From Fusarium oxysporum f. sp. lycopersici 4287 (lineage: Eukaryota > Ascomycota > Sordariomycetes > Hypocreales > Nectriaceae), in contig NW_017264847.1 in NCBI RefSeq assembly GCF_000149955.1, positions 1-35,334 of the forward strand: a stretch of 35,334 nucleotides of DNA, in the 5' to 3' direction. This document shows, one piece after another, positions 21,872 to 33,083 of the stretch; position 1 is the stretch's first letter, and each line of letters begins with the position of its first letter. A program made the translations under genes and the position numbers. The notes under the pieces were generated by a model. It was not told the origin of the DNA and searched no databases. It worked only from the letters and a program-made list of their open reading frames with translations.

Positions 21872-23566
21872 TTTGGAGATCAGTTCAAATGTATGATATG
21901 GTGAATAAGGCTGAGGGCGGGGGATCCTTTTTGACTTGAACGTGGAGAAAGAAAATTTTAGCCTTTGGCCCGGATAATTCTCTAGCCGTTTGTTGTTGTG
22001 CACCTCCAGCGCAGCTCATGCCAGTGGTTGAAATGTGTGTTTTATGATTGGTCCGAGGGACGGTTTAGTGGGGAAGCTTTTTCTTAAACCGCGCATCAGA
22101 GCATCAGTCCATCAGTGTATTGCAGTGCACAACGAGAACAGCTGAATAAATCAGTCCACATTTGATCACAGCCTTCTCGTCTGATTTTGAATCATTTGAT
22201 GATCCCTAATCATGAATTTTCTTCAATTAACCATGAAAGCTGAGGAATCATTCGCAGATCAGTATGACGCTGGAGACTGGGTTTAATCTTTGCAGATCCC
22301 CCCACTACTTTGGTGTTCACCAGCGAACCTTGTTATTCAATGGCAGATCGCATCAAATCATACCACAAGATTCATCCTCTAACTTTCCTGCGATACTCAT
22401 CTAAGTACAAGCCGCAATGTTCGATTCCCTATGCTACAGCCATATTTTCACGTTGTCCTTGGCAACTCTTCGCCCAATGACACTAGCGCAGCCCTATGAT
22501 TGACAGCATGGATCTTATCTGGAGGGCATGATTTTGACAGCAGCTCTTGAATGACAACATGAGCAGCACCGAGCTGAAAATATTATTTGGAGATGATCAC
22601 AGGCCCAGTCAATTGAATATCACAACACAAGGAAATCATTAGAGATAGTGCATGTTTTGGGCATGAATTCGGAACTTGATGATTATTTTACCTGGGCTTG
22701 AATGACTTTGACAGCCATCCTTTTGAGCACGAAGAAATTTCCTTAATGACACTGTAGAGTTATTAGAATCTCTTTTATGGAGTATTGCGATTCAGACCCA
22801 AAGCGAGAGGATAATGCCTATTTTTGTCAAACGAACACAATCTTAATTCAACAACCCTGGTGAACAGCCAAGGAATAATTCAAATCGCTAATGCACGAAC
22901 TCGCCAGCCACAGTAGACAATTGTGACTATTGAAGCGGTGAATCTACTAAAAAGAAAATTTATATATACATAAATTGTATCCATTAAGAGATCAAGTCTC
23001 TGCAGTCTTCACTGAAACTTAGCTCAACAATGGAAGTTTAGGGTACGTGGGGATACCAGTGAGCAAAACTGTTGATCCGATAAGATAAACTGATAAGATA
23101 AATCTCCTGACCTGTCACGTCACCAGCAAAACCACTCAACGCGTGATAACGGCACAGCGATTCACCCCATGTCATCAGATCTCTAACCCTCCCATCTCGG
23201 CAATGACGTAAACGACATGAATTCATGCAAGACCCGAATCAAGCATTAATGTTCATCTGATCTTTAAAATGACTGGAACCTCTCCCATCCCCATAAAACC
23301 CGTCGCTAGCGCCACGGAATTACCGGCGCATCTACAAAAATAGCATCACGCTTACGAAGAATTGGTCTAGAACGCCTCACCCAACATGGGTCAATACGAG
23401 GATTCAGCGGCAAAAAACCAGTCTGCCCCCTGCAAGGAAAAGGGGGTCGTTTAATTTAAATAAACTGACGTCCTTCCCTCAACTTTTTTTCTTGTCCATC
23501 TCTTGGCTGTTTATACCCGTCACGCGCTTATTCATCACTTTCGTTCAATTATCTTTTTTTTTCAAT
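21872..23566. other. Long intergenic region, divergent promoters
   Basis: This 1.7-kb stretch lies between the divergent adenylosuccinate lyase and GH17 glucanase genes. It is moderately AT-rich with a TATATATA stretch near 22960-22969. A pyrimidine-rich tract with a T9 run (23552-23560) lies just before the glucanase ATG, as is common for strongly expressed fungal genes. No coding frame longer than 62 codons and no RNA gene was recognised. Confidence 0.55.
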
Positions 23567-24527
23567 ATGAAGCTTTTCGGATCTATTGGCGCCGTTGCGG
23601 CGGCTTTGATGCTTCTCCCCGGTCAGGCTTTGGCTGGGCAGTACAAGGGCTTCAGTATGGGTGCCAACAGGGCTGATGGGCTTTGCAAGTACACTGCGGA
23701 CTGGAAGAAGGATTTCCAGACTATCAAGAGCTGGAACAAGGGTTTCAACGCCGTGCGCCTCTACTCCGCCGATGACTGCAACAGTGAGTTAACCCCCTGT
23801 ATACTATAAGATCGGCTCATACTGACGGTTTTCAGCATTGGTCAAGGCTGTCCCCGCCGCCAAGCAAACTGGCATGAAGATCCTTGTCGGCGTCTGGGCC
23901 ACCGACGATGCTCACTTCGGCCGTGACAAGGCCGCTCTTCTCAAGGTCATCAAGCAGTACGGCACCGACTGGATCGCCGCTATCTCCGTCGGTTCCGAGG
24001 ACTTGTACCGCAAGGACATTTCCCCCAACAAGCTGGCCCAGCAGATCTACGACGTGCGCGGCATGGTTCGCCAGTTCAACAAGAACCTCAAGGTCGGCCA
24101 CACCGACACCTGGACTGCGTGGGTCGACGGCCGCAACGACGTGGTCACCAAGGCGTGCGACATTGCCATCACCAACGGCTTTCCCTACTGGCAGGGCGTT
24201 CCCATCAAGGATGCTCTGCGCCTCAAGACTTTCCAGAACTCGTACTGGAATGTTCAGAAGCACGTCAAGGCTGTTAACAGCAAGGCTGCTGTCTGGGTTG
24301 GAGAGACTGGATGGCCTACTAAGGGACCTAACTACCAGAAGGCCGCTGCTACTACCGCTAGCCTGCAGAGCTACTACAACAACGTCGGATGCTGGCTGTG
24401 GCAACAGAAGGATGCTAGTGGTTTCTGGTTCACTGCTTTCGATGCGCCTCTGGCTACCCCTGAGGTTGAGAAGTACTTCGGTATTGCGAACAAGGACCGC
24501 AAGCTCAAGTTCAGCCTGACTTGCTAG
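23567..24527 (+). CDS. Secreted GH17 beta-1,3-glucanase/glucanosyltransferase
   Basis: Exons 23567-23783 and 23836-24527, with a 52-nt intron (GTGAGT...TTCAG), encode 302 residues. A signal peptide spans about residues 1-23 (MKLFGSIGAVAAALMLLPGQ and ALA). The mature protein is a GH17 barrel: the acid/base glutamate is Glu127 in ISVGSEDLYR and the nucleophile is Glu229 in WVGETGWPT, both in canonical context. The size and lack of a Ser/Thr-rich or GPI tail fit the soluble cell-wall enzymes of the Bgl2/Scw type, which remodel wall beta-1,3-glucan. Codon choice is strongly biased to C-ending codons, unlike its neighbours, which suggests high expression and also creates long open frames on the other strand. 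The gene is intact. Confidence 0.92.
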
Positions 24528-24719
24528 ATGGAGCGTATCTGATTTCAAGTATCTATTTTTTGAACATGGGATCTGGCTGGGAAACAGGCGCTGGAGACTC
24601 ATCTGCATATACATTCACTCATAGACTATTCCTTTTAAAAGCCATCGGCGTGAAAAATACAATGGCATTGTAATTCATTGCAACTATCTGACCTGCGTTG
24701 ATGATTATCTTTGCAAGGC

Positions 24720-27700
24720 TCAAGCCTTGATGCCAAAGGGAGGGCCTAAATAGCTCTTTGCTACACCTCCACAGTCAACCACAATCTTCTCAAGCAACAT
24801 ATTCGCATGTCCCAACCTGACATGTAGCGTATGTGCACCGGCCCCCAGATTGAACTCATGCTCTCGAACCCACACATTGTCCGACGCAGCAAAGAACCAG
24901 CCATCAGCCGACGCCCATCCTTTATCAGCAGCATTCTTCTCACTCTCTGGAGTTCTCTTTTGCAGAGGATAGCTTTGGCTTTGTTCCTCGTCGATTCGGA
25001 TGTCATAGGTCAGAATATCCTCTGAGGAAAGATCTAGAGTCGTGCCGAAGTATAGTACTAAAGTGGCGTTGGAGGTCTCTGTGAAGAGATAGAAAGGGTA
25101 GTGAACGTAAGGCACTGAAACGTCGCTATCGGTACCTGGAGTGAGAGTCAAAGAGCCACTTTCTAGTCTGCCAGCATCGGGCAGAACTAGGTATGGAGTC
25201 TCAATAGGACAGTCGGTGGCAGGGATAGAGACGAAGCCATCTTGCTCAACGAAGCCCTTGAAAGAGTTTGGTACTCGCCTGCCATTGATCGGCAGATGGA
25301 CCTGTTCAAAGTCTCCTTCCTGAGATCGGACATCGATGAGTACTTCTTCGTTGAAGTCATCAGGGACTTGACCCCAGTCAACCGAGATATCAACCCGGGC
25401 ATCATCTTCGCCGGGCACCAAGACCCCCGAAACCTTCGACAGCTTGATCCAGGGCTGAAGCGCTGAAACAGACCAGTTAATGTTCGGTACTCCCCGGGTG
25501 AAGATATCAAAATATCGAGCCTCAGGTCCATACCGACTCATCGGTCGCAAAGTCAAACCAGGAACAAGATCCCGTCTACTTGGATGCGTTCGCTCAGATT
25601 CCTCATTGATCCGACCTGGCCTCACACCTTCATGGCCTTCGACAGCAACACCCATCTGTCCAACAATTGGGTTAGAATTCTGACGCTTTTGAACAAAGCA
25701 TAATCCACCAATCATATCTCGCGATGGAGCGTGCCACGTATCTTCATAGCCATAATGGGGCTGCATCAGAATATGGTTCCACTTTCCGTCCAAAAGGCTG
25801 TGATACTCTTCCGAAAGAGTAAAGTCTTGGTCAAAGGCGTCCAGGGCAATTTGAGCGTATGTGTTTGCCGAATTTCGTCTTTGGCGAGCGTACAGCTTGT
25901 TTAGAGCTTGACTCCAACGTACTTTGTTATAGATATATGACGCTTTGGTTGGATGAAGAACGAGCTGGAAAGACGCTGCTTTTTGTTCTTCAGAAACACG
26001 GGCTTGCAGCCTTTCAGCATCGTCAAGAAGCTCTTTCCATCGACGATAGACGGTATCGGCCTCCCTGTAATGCAAAACGGAGAAAGTATCAGGCTCAATA
26101 TGCTCATGCTTTCTCAAAGCTAGTAGTCGATCGTGTCGGTGCCAGATCGACCCGACTTCATCTGCCAGCACACTACCAAACTCTCGTTCAGCAGCTTGAC
26201 TGAAGAACTGTGAGAGAGTATCGTGTTTGATACTGTTGATGTCCCAAGCTAGGGCCATGGCGAAGGAGATGGGAATCTCTTGCGGTTTCAAGTCGCCGAC
26301 ATTGAAGACCCAGATTTGGCGAGCGTTGTGGTGGATACGCTTGCTGTAATTGATGCCATACTTTTCCCTTGCACCCCATTAGTAGGTGATCGGGATGGGG
26401 GGTTTGAGACTTACTAGTGAGTTTGTGTTGATCCACTTATAGCTTCGAGGATCTCCGACGTATTGAAGGTGGTAATATACCTAAGCGATGGTCAGCGAGC
26501 GCTGAAAGTTGAAGCCAGGCACTTACACCAGCCCCGCCCTTCCTCTTGGCCTCTTCCTTTGTAGGAAGTCGACGGATCGTGCCAAAGTTGTCATCCTGAA
26601 ACAGCAGCGTTACATCCTCGGGAACGTTCAGTCGACCTGTCTCAAACATGGACTGAACCTCCTTGTAGATAGCGAAGAGTTCTGCACTAGTTAGCTACTT
26701 CCCAACCTCAAGTGGGATAATACTCACGAGGCACAGCGTCTTCACTCCCATAAACCTTCTTAATAACCTGCCTCTGCGTCTCAATAGCATCCTGTACCAC
26801 AGCAGCAGGATCCTCAGCAAGCATCTTCTTATCATACTCTCCTCTGATACCCAGAGTAAAGTAAGAATCACAGCCCTTGGCGCGACTAGCGCCATGTTCA
26901 AAGAATTCCGTGATTTTCTGCTTGTTGGTCAACCAATTCCAGCTTCCGTCTGGATTCTCGGCAAACCACTCATTCGAGAGCCGCTGCATGGGTTCGTGGT
27001 GAGAAGTTGATATGACGATGCCATATTCGTCTGCGAGCTTTTGGTTCAGTGGATCGTCTGTGAAGAATGATGCGCCGGGGTTAGGGTAGCCGGGCCACAT
27101 AGCTGGCCAGAGGAAGTTGGCCTGCGTGTCGTTAGTGGTGCGTCGCAGTCAAATAGGAAGCTCGTATACCTTGAGCCTGAGTAGAAGTTCAAAGACTTTG
27201 GCATAAAACTTTGAGTTGTATCCTCCGAACTTCTCTCGCACCCAGCCTGTCAAAGCAGGTGCTTCATCGTTCAGAAAAATACCTCGATGTCGCACAGATG
27301 GCTCACCATGAACCGTCTGTTTCTCAGTCGCGTAAAGTTCTTCATGGTGTTTTGGCGGTACGTCGGCCCACCAATACCATCTTTTCAGTGTCAGTGAATC
27401 TCGTTGAATTGACCTCGTTTGGAATGACTGACGGTGAGACACCAATTTGTTCCGAGAGTGTGTAGATGCCAAAGATGGTGCCGCGCTTATCACTTCCAGC
27501 AATAACCAAAGCCCTCTCACACTTCCCCAATGGCTGATCGATGATATTCGTGCTGAATGTCTCCCATTTCCCGTCAATCACTTGTGTGTCAAGCTTACCC
27601 TGTTGCGCAAGCGTCTTGATGATTTCACAGGAAGCGACACTGCCAACGATGATGGCTGATTTGGTCTGTATCTTGTTGTAGTCCGAATCAGACGATATCA

Positions 27701-27869
27701 CAATCAACGGACTTGCATCTCCTTTCGTCACGCGAGCAAAGTCCTGGGCCAAGTCCCTTGCAGCGCGGATAACACCAGGGTAATCTGATTGGTCCACCAC
27801 AATCGAAGCACCAACCAACGGGATAGACCCAGGTGAAGGTTTGAAGTCAACGATCTTTTCTTCAAACAT
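24720..27869 (-). CDS. GH115 xylan alpha-1,2-glucuronidase, apparent frameshift
   Basis: Six exons: 27869-27433, 27380-27170, 27121-26728, 26681-26527, 26480-26415 and 26367-24720, with introns of 46-52 nt. Correcting for one extra base gives about 969 residues, normal for GH115 enzymes, which remove 4-O-methyl-glucuronic acid from xylan. Family blocks are GTIFGIYTLSEQIGVSP, PWYWWADVPPKH, RGIFLNDEAPALTGW, NFLWPAMWPGYPNPGASFF, ISTSHHEPM, LLFQDDNFGTIRRLP and IWVFNVGDLKP. There is no signal peptide, so the enzyme may be intracellular or leave by another route. In exon 6, GKVWHQLQQAY fits the family but lies one base out of phase with HHNARQIWVFNVGD, as if one C were added at 26333-26334. A second 3' splice site seven nt downstream (exon start 26360) restores the later frame with a different 11-residue block. 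The gene may be functional through that site. Confidence 0.88.
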
Positions 27870-28126
27870 GATCAAAGAAGTTTACCCTGATGGGCTAATT
27901 TTCTTCGTAAAGAAGTTTAATAACTCAGGTTGAGAAGTCGGTATTAACTCCGAGATCCAGTCACCTGATCCTGACTTCCCCCTCAATCGTTAGCTCGGTT
28001 TAATGTCAACCCGAATATTCCGCACTCAACGACAGCATCATGGCCTTGGCAAACACGGCATCTTTCCCCTCATTTGCTCAAATCATAGTTGTTTTTCGAA
28101 GATCGGCGAGAAGGCCGGCTTGCGAA

Positions 28127-28672
28127 NNNNNNNNNNNNNNNNNNNNNNNNNNNNNNNNNNNNNNNNNNNNNNNNNNNNNNNNNNNNNNNNNNNNNNNNNN
28201 NNNNNNNNNNNNNNNNNNNNNNNNNNNNNNNNNNNNNNNNNNNNNNNNNNNNNNNNNNNNNNNNNNNNNNNNNNNNNNNNNNNNNNNNNNNNNNNNNNNN
28301 NNNNNNNNNNNNNNNNNNNNNNNNNNNNNNNNNNNNNNNNNNNNNNNNNNNNNNNNNNNNNNNNNNNNNNNNNNNNNNNNNNNNNNNNNNNNNNNNNNNN
28401 NNNNNNNNNNNNNNNNNNNNNNNNNNNNNNNNNNNNNNNNNNNNNNNNNNNNNNNNNNNNNNNNNNNNNNNNNNNNNNNNNNNNNNNNNNNNNNNNNNNN
28501 NNNNNNNNNNNNNNNNNNNNNNNNNNNNNNNNNNNNNNNNNNNNNNNNNNNNNNNNNNNNNNNNNNNNNNNNNNNNNNNNNNNNNNNNNNNNNNNNNNNN
28601 NNNNNNNNNNNNNNNNNNNNNNNNNNNNNNNNNNNNNNNNNNNNNNNNNNNNNNNNNNNNNNNNNNNNNNNN
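28127..28672. other. Assembly gap (546 N)
   Basis: The run of N interrupts the C-terminal half of the terpene cyclase gene read on the minus strand. Visible coding resumes only on the 28673 side. The last 124 bases before the gap on the left side (28003-28126) show no family match. Confidence 0.98.
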
Positions 28673-29827
28673 TCCAGTACACGACAGAGATATTCGTGGA
28701 CGTTTGGGAGTTGCTCAGTCCAATCGTTGATTGTGAAGAAGCGAAAGACATTGGCGCAGACGCAGTGACAGAATCGCGGACGGTCCCTATTAAACCAAGC
28801 CTATAAAATCATGAGAATTGGAATGAGAAAGTTCACTCTATCAACACTTACCTCTGGGAGACCGTCCTTGTTGACGTATGATAATATCACATCCCTTGCT
28901 TTGAGCTTTTGTTCAATCGACACATCATCTAGCATAGTCATTGCTAAACATGTCGTGTCGGGATCGTCCGGGTATGTTGTACCATCATACGTAGGACTGC
29001 CATGAAAGTAATTCCAAGTATCGCCCTCGTTCTTCAGCACGATAAGGTCTCTATCTCTAGGATGAGTAAGAGCAACACGAACAAAAGACTCCTCCAAGGA
29101 CTCACCGATCTCCTGTATGATACAAGATGAGCAGCTGAGAGAAGTTGTCCGGCTGAAGGTTGCCTGTATTCATGGTGCAGAAAAGATTCTTTGCGTTCTG
29201 CTTCAAGTAAGTCTTTGCGCGAGCAACAGGATCGCCTAATAGATTGCGGAGAACTCTGATGAGCTCATCTGTATTGCTGAAAACGATGCCTTTGAATCCT
29301 AAGCATTGCGCATTGACAACGTTGCCGACTTTGTCGTCTATCAAAATGCAATTTGGTGCCGATTCTTGTAGCTTCTCTAGAAATGCGCTATAGGCACACA
29401 TTTCTGGCTTTCTCTGTTGTAGATCGGAAGAGGCGACGACGTAGTCAATAATACCCCAGCTCTCGATCTCATCTTTGAGAAGAGTAAGTTCTGGTCCTGG
29501 GATATTTGACAGACAATAGATTCTGACTTGTGGATAGCCTGTCTTCAAATACTTGATGGCTGATATCAGTGCTCTGTTAGGTTGCATTCCGTCTTTCATC
29601 TGTTCCAGGGCCTCGATCCAAGTCTCCAAATCAATGTTGAAGGCCTGAGAGACTTGCTCATAGGCCTTTTGCTTGGAGACCTTGCCTTTCTCATACTCAT
29701 ACCAGTATGGCGAGTCGAGAGCACTCTTAATTTGGGTTGAGGTCAAGCCGACTGTGTTCTTAGAGCTGTAGTTGATTAACACGCCGCCCAAGTCAAGGAT
29801 GACCGTTGTATAATTAGCACGATGCAT
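28673..29827 (-). CDS. HAD-class II terpene cyclase fusion (drimane-synthase type), 3' end in gap
   Basis: Exons 29827-29106, 29056-28852 and 28800 into the gap at 28673, with introns of 49 and 51 nt, all in frame; about 352 residues are visible. Residues 1-235 form a HAD-like domain: motif I ILDLGGVL (Asp12), motif II Ser107 in CLSNIPGPE, motif III Lys140 in RKPE, and motif IV Asp164-Asp165 in LIDDKVGN. Next comes DTWNYFHG and the class II terpene cyclase motif DxDTT as D272-P-D274-T-T in PDDPDTTCLA, then DGLPE and WFNRDRPRFCHCVCANV. Fungal AstC/drimanyl diphosphate synthase-type proteins, as I recall, join a HAD domain to a DxDTT cyclase domain: farnesyl diphosphate is cyclised by protonation and the diphosphate may be removed. 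The likely product is a drimane-type sesquiterpene. Motif I has Gly where phosphatases have the second Asp. The gap hides the remaining cyclase domain and stop. Confidence 0.82.
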
Positions 29828-31079
29828 TCTGGTGGTCTAAGCCTTGTATAATAAAGCAAGAGGGGGCTTGGCATTAGCAGATAAATTCTAGAAACTGGGC
29901 TCTTATATATCCACAAGAAGTGCTTAACTTATTGGGTTGTTGTCAATTGTTACGCAAGGTCAGGCCATCACCACTGTCAGAAAACGCAACCCTACAAATG
30001 TCAGAAAGCACGCAGGTGTGATACGCTGCATGTCGCTTAACTAAAAATGGATCATATCTAAAAGTCCAAGAAGGTTTCATTTACCCAAAATGGAAATCAA
30101 TGTCACTTCCCGTCCCAGATCAGTAATCATTGGTGGCTAGTTATGTGTTCTTGATTGGCTTCCGAGATGCGATTGGTTGGGAAGGATTATCTCACTAAAA
30201 CCTGACGTAGCAGTGAGCTGACTAGGTATGAAGATCAGTCACAATAAAGGAAAGAACCGAGTCCGAGATATAGACTGTCTGTCTTACGTCATGAGAAAAA
30301 GGACATAAGTTTCAAGGCATGACCTATAGATGCTATAGGATGGGAAAGTTCCGAGCAGATGCTGACCTCCTATATCAATAAGCAAATTATATAGAAGGTC
30401 CTACCTATTAGGTGTTGCAGGACCCAGGTGACCATTGCAAGATTATTCCACCAGTATTGATCTCAGAGACCTGACGTTATATAATATAGGTAGTCCTGCC
30501 TTTTGTTAAGTAACTCTTATTTATTTAGATTATCTATTACTATGATATTACCAAGTTATCCCTCGAATTTAGTAATCCTGTCATTGACATAAAGCCAATA
30601 CATAAATGGACACCGCATTTCACCTCTGCGTCAACTCTCTTCTCTTGGCTGGAGTTGATATTATATATATCTGCCGTCAGTCTGCAAGCTCATGTAGTTG
30701 CGATAGTGGAAGCATTAAACTAGCAAAGTTAATATTTATACTAGCTGCATTTTATATCCGCAAGACTTCAAACTTACCTCAATCAAAGACAATATTTCAT
30801 GTCACCACTGTTCTGTTATCGCAGCTTAGCCACGGCTCTTCAAACAATTCGGACGCTTAACCTTTTTTTTAGGTTCCATATGAATCCTTTGCTGTCTATT
30901 ATTTGTTTAACTAGTTTTAATATATCACCGTTTCAGTTAGAGAATACTCATGTTGCAGAATCCGTGCTTAGAGTAATATATATTAAGGGGGCATTTATCT
31001 TTCTCAGCCTATTCAGAGCCAAAACAAGGATTACATTCAGATTTACAATCATAATCTGATAGGCACTTAGTTACACTGC
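29828..31079. other. Intergenic, AT-leaning, no gene seen
   Basis: This region lies upstream of the terpene cyclase and becomes increasingly AT-rich rightwards. Open frames such as 30606-30860 are short and unsupported. It separates the cyclase from an AT-rich block and a second gap, so no cluster partner is visible on this side. Confidence 0.55.
29902..29909 (-). promoter_or_regulatory. TATA box of the terpene cyclase gene
   Basis: On the minus strand TATATAAG lies 74 nt before the ATG at 29827, the expected distance for a core promoter. It is in the only GC-balanced part of this upstream region. Inferred from sequence alone. Confidence 0.45.
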
Positions 31080-31550
31080 ATGTCTTATTATCTGCTGTTA
31101 CTGCTATGCAAAGTCAAAGCAGCAGTAAGCTAAATGATTATATAAAATAATGTATAATAAGTAATTTTTTAATTTTAAACATATATAAATTAATTATTAT
31201 AAAGTTTATGTCTTATTATTTATTTTAATTATTTTTATTTAATTTTAATAATATTTACTGAAATTATCTATTTAAAACTCTTTTTTTTTTTTTTAAAAAA
31301 ACTATTTAATTTTAATTAATAAAATAATTAATAAAATAACTAATAAAATAATTACTTATAATTAAAATAAAAATAAAAATATTTAAAAATAAGCTAAAAT
31401 ATTAATAGGTTATATATTAACCCTCTTAGAATTATTTTTGTTTAAATACTATTTCTTATAATACTTATAATAGGATATAATTTAAGCTATTTTAACGCGA
31501 TCTTAAAACATACATCTAGCTAGGACTTCTTTATATAGAAGTACTTGGCG
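31080..31550. repeat. AT-rich, RIP-like block
   Basis: The stretch is nearly all A and T, with a T14 run at 31281-31294 and repeated ATTAATAAAATAA-like units near 31317-31355. There is no long open frame. Its composition resembles the block at the left end of the window and suggests a RIP-mutated element or AT-isochore. No transposon family can be named. Confidence 0.6.
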
Positions 31551-31848
31551 ATTGTTCTAAAGCTCAGACTGCGAGCCCAAGGGGTAAACCTGAGTTTACT
31601 TGGTTTAGGTTTAACTATTAGTGGCTAGTTGCTTGGAGATGCTAATGCCTAATTATATAATTCTTATTTTTTCTGGAAGAGTGCAATATAAGATAACAAT
31701 CTCATTCTTGCCATTTTAAGCGGGGTCATAATCATGGCATTGACATCACCCATCAGTATAAGAGTCGAGATGACGGGATCTTGACTACTGACTCCACCAA
31801 GTGACTACCTTATGACAGGCTCGGATCAAAGTGCCCTACTCGCCCCAA
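31551..31848. other. Short unassigned sequence before gap
   Basis: About 300 bases of more normal composition lie between the AT-rich block and the second gap. No coding sequence or repeat was recognised. Confidence 0.5.
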
Positions 31849-32132
31849 NNNNNNNNNNNNNNNNNNNNNNNNNNNNNNNNNNNNNNNNNNNNNNNNNNNN
31901 NNNNNNNNNNNNNNNNNNNNNNNNNNNNNNNNNNNNNNNNNNNNNNNNNNNNNNNNNNNNNNNNNNNNNNNNNNNNNNNNNNNNNNNNNNNNNNNNNNNN
32001 NNNNNNNNNNNNNNNNNNNNNNNNNNNNNNNNNNNNNNNNNNNNNNNNNNNNNNNNNNNNNNNNNNNNNNNNNNNNNNNNNNNNNNNNNNNNNNNNNNNN
32101 NNNNNNNNNNNNNNNNNNNNNNNNNNNNNNNN
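31849..32132. other. Assembly gap (284 N)
   Basis: A run of N lies in a gene-free, repeat-like region. Open frames that appear to cross it are artefacts of reading N as any residue. Confidence 0.98.
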
Positions 32133-33083
32133 GTCCTCCTGTACACTCGGAGGGACTGCGTCAGCAGCAGCATCATCGGGGCGGTTGCAAAGATGGCCTG
32201 TTTCAAATTGATGCATGGAAGCAGGGATTCATATCGCATTCATACAAAGCGTTCGTACGACATTATGTATATAATGCAGGGCCTTAATGCTCTTGGCCTT
32301 GATAAATTATTATGCTGCATCGTTATTTAGATCGATTATCATTCTTTCTTTCTCCAAATCCTACGGACGTTTCCTAATGACGACTTTGCAGATGGAGCCA
32401 ACTTAACGGAACCAAATCCAGAAAGGTTTACCGCTCCTTGATGTCTACATCACTTGCAACTCATCTCGGATTCTCCTAGTGCAGAGTTTCTTCCATACTT
32501 AGAACGCATTTCGTTGTACTTTCTTCAGATTAATCCATATATCTCAGTACCTTTGACCCACATGTTGGTTCTGCAAATGAGATCACTTTTGGTATGAAGC
32601 ACTCCACTGACACAGCATAACATCACACTAGGAATCACATGTTTTCCTTTTGTCCATGGGCTTTTAACCGCATTCACTGCTTTCTGAAAATCTCTGGTTT
32701 AAGCTCTCAGCCATAAGTCTCAACTGCAAATAACACATCTAGCTCACAACACAAAGTGGCTTACCAGCGAAGTGTCAGCCTGGAATATTTATTTAGCTTA
32801 ACCTTGCATAGTATCCAATAAGTTCGAAATGTTACTTTACAAAGAAGCATGGTAACTATTCCCTAAAAGTAAAAGAGAAGTCGGTATTTATGTTGGTTAC
32901 AGGAACCAGACCGGTAGTGCCTGAGGCGACCATATACTGATAAAAAATAATGAATGGAGAACACTTTCCTTCCGTCATTTCCCCTCTACAAGTAACAGCA
33001 TCACAAGTAACAACATCAATATAAACCGCGCCCGCATTTCCTTTTCATCACATTGTATTCGGCACTATCAACATTTCGACAAC
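32133..33083. other. Intergenic upstream of the YYGHWG-family gene
   Basis: This 950-bp region shows no open frame of weight. The last 100 bases before the ATG at 33084 carry CATTTCCTTTTCATCACATT, a pyrimidine-rich stretch of the kind found in fungal promoters. Confidence 0.5.

Noticed and set aside
23832..24614. Open frame of 260 codons antisense to the GH17 gene.
   Set aside because: It arises from the strong C-ending codon bias of the sense gene; it has no family resemblance, while the sense frame has catalytic motifs and a signal peptide.
28003..28806. Long open frames spanning the N gap on both strands, and similar ones at 31812-32330.
   Set aside because: They exist only because N is read through; the supported coding strand on the right side of the first gap is the minus-strand terpene cyclase.
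29421..29432. Twelve bases identical to the start of a common sequencing adapter (AGATCGGAAGAG).
   Set aside because: The bases encode part of the conserved SSDLQQRKPE region of the HAD domain in frame, so the match is coincidental.
15443..29827. A single terpene gene cluster from the P450 to the HAD-terpene cyclase.
   Set aside because: Adenylosuccinate lyase, GH17 and other unrelated genes lie between, and there is no shared orientation; at most there are two separate small loci.
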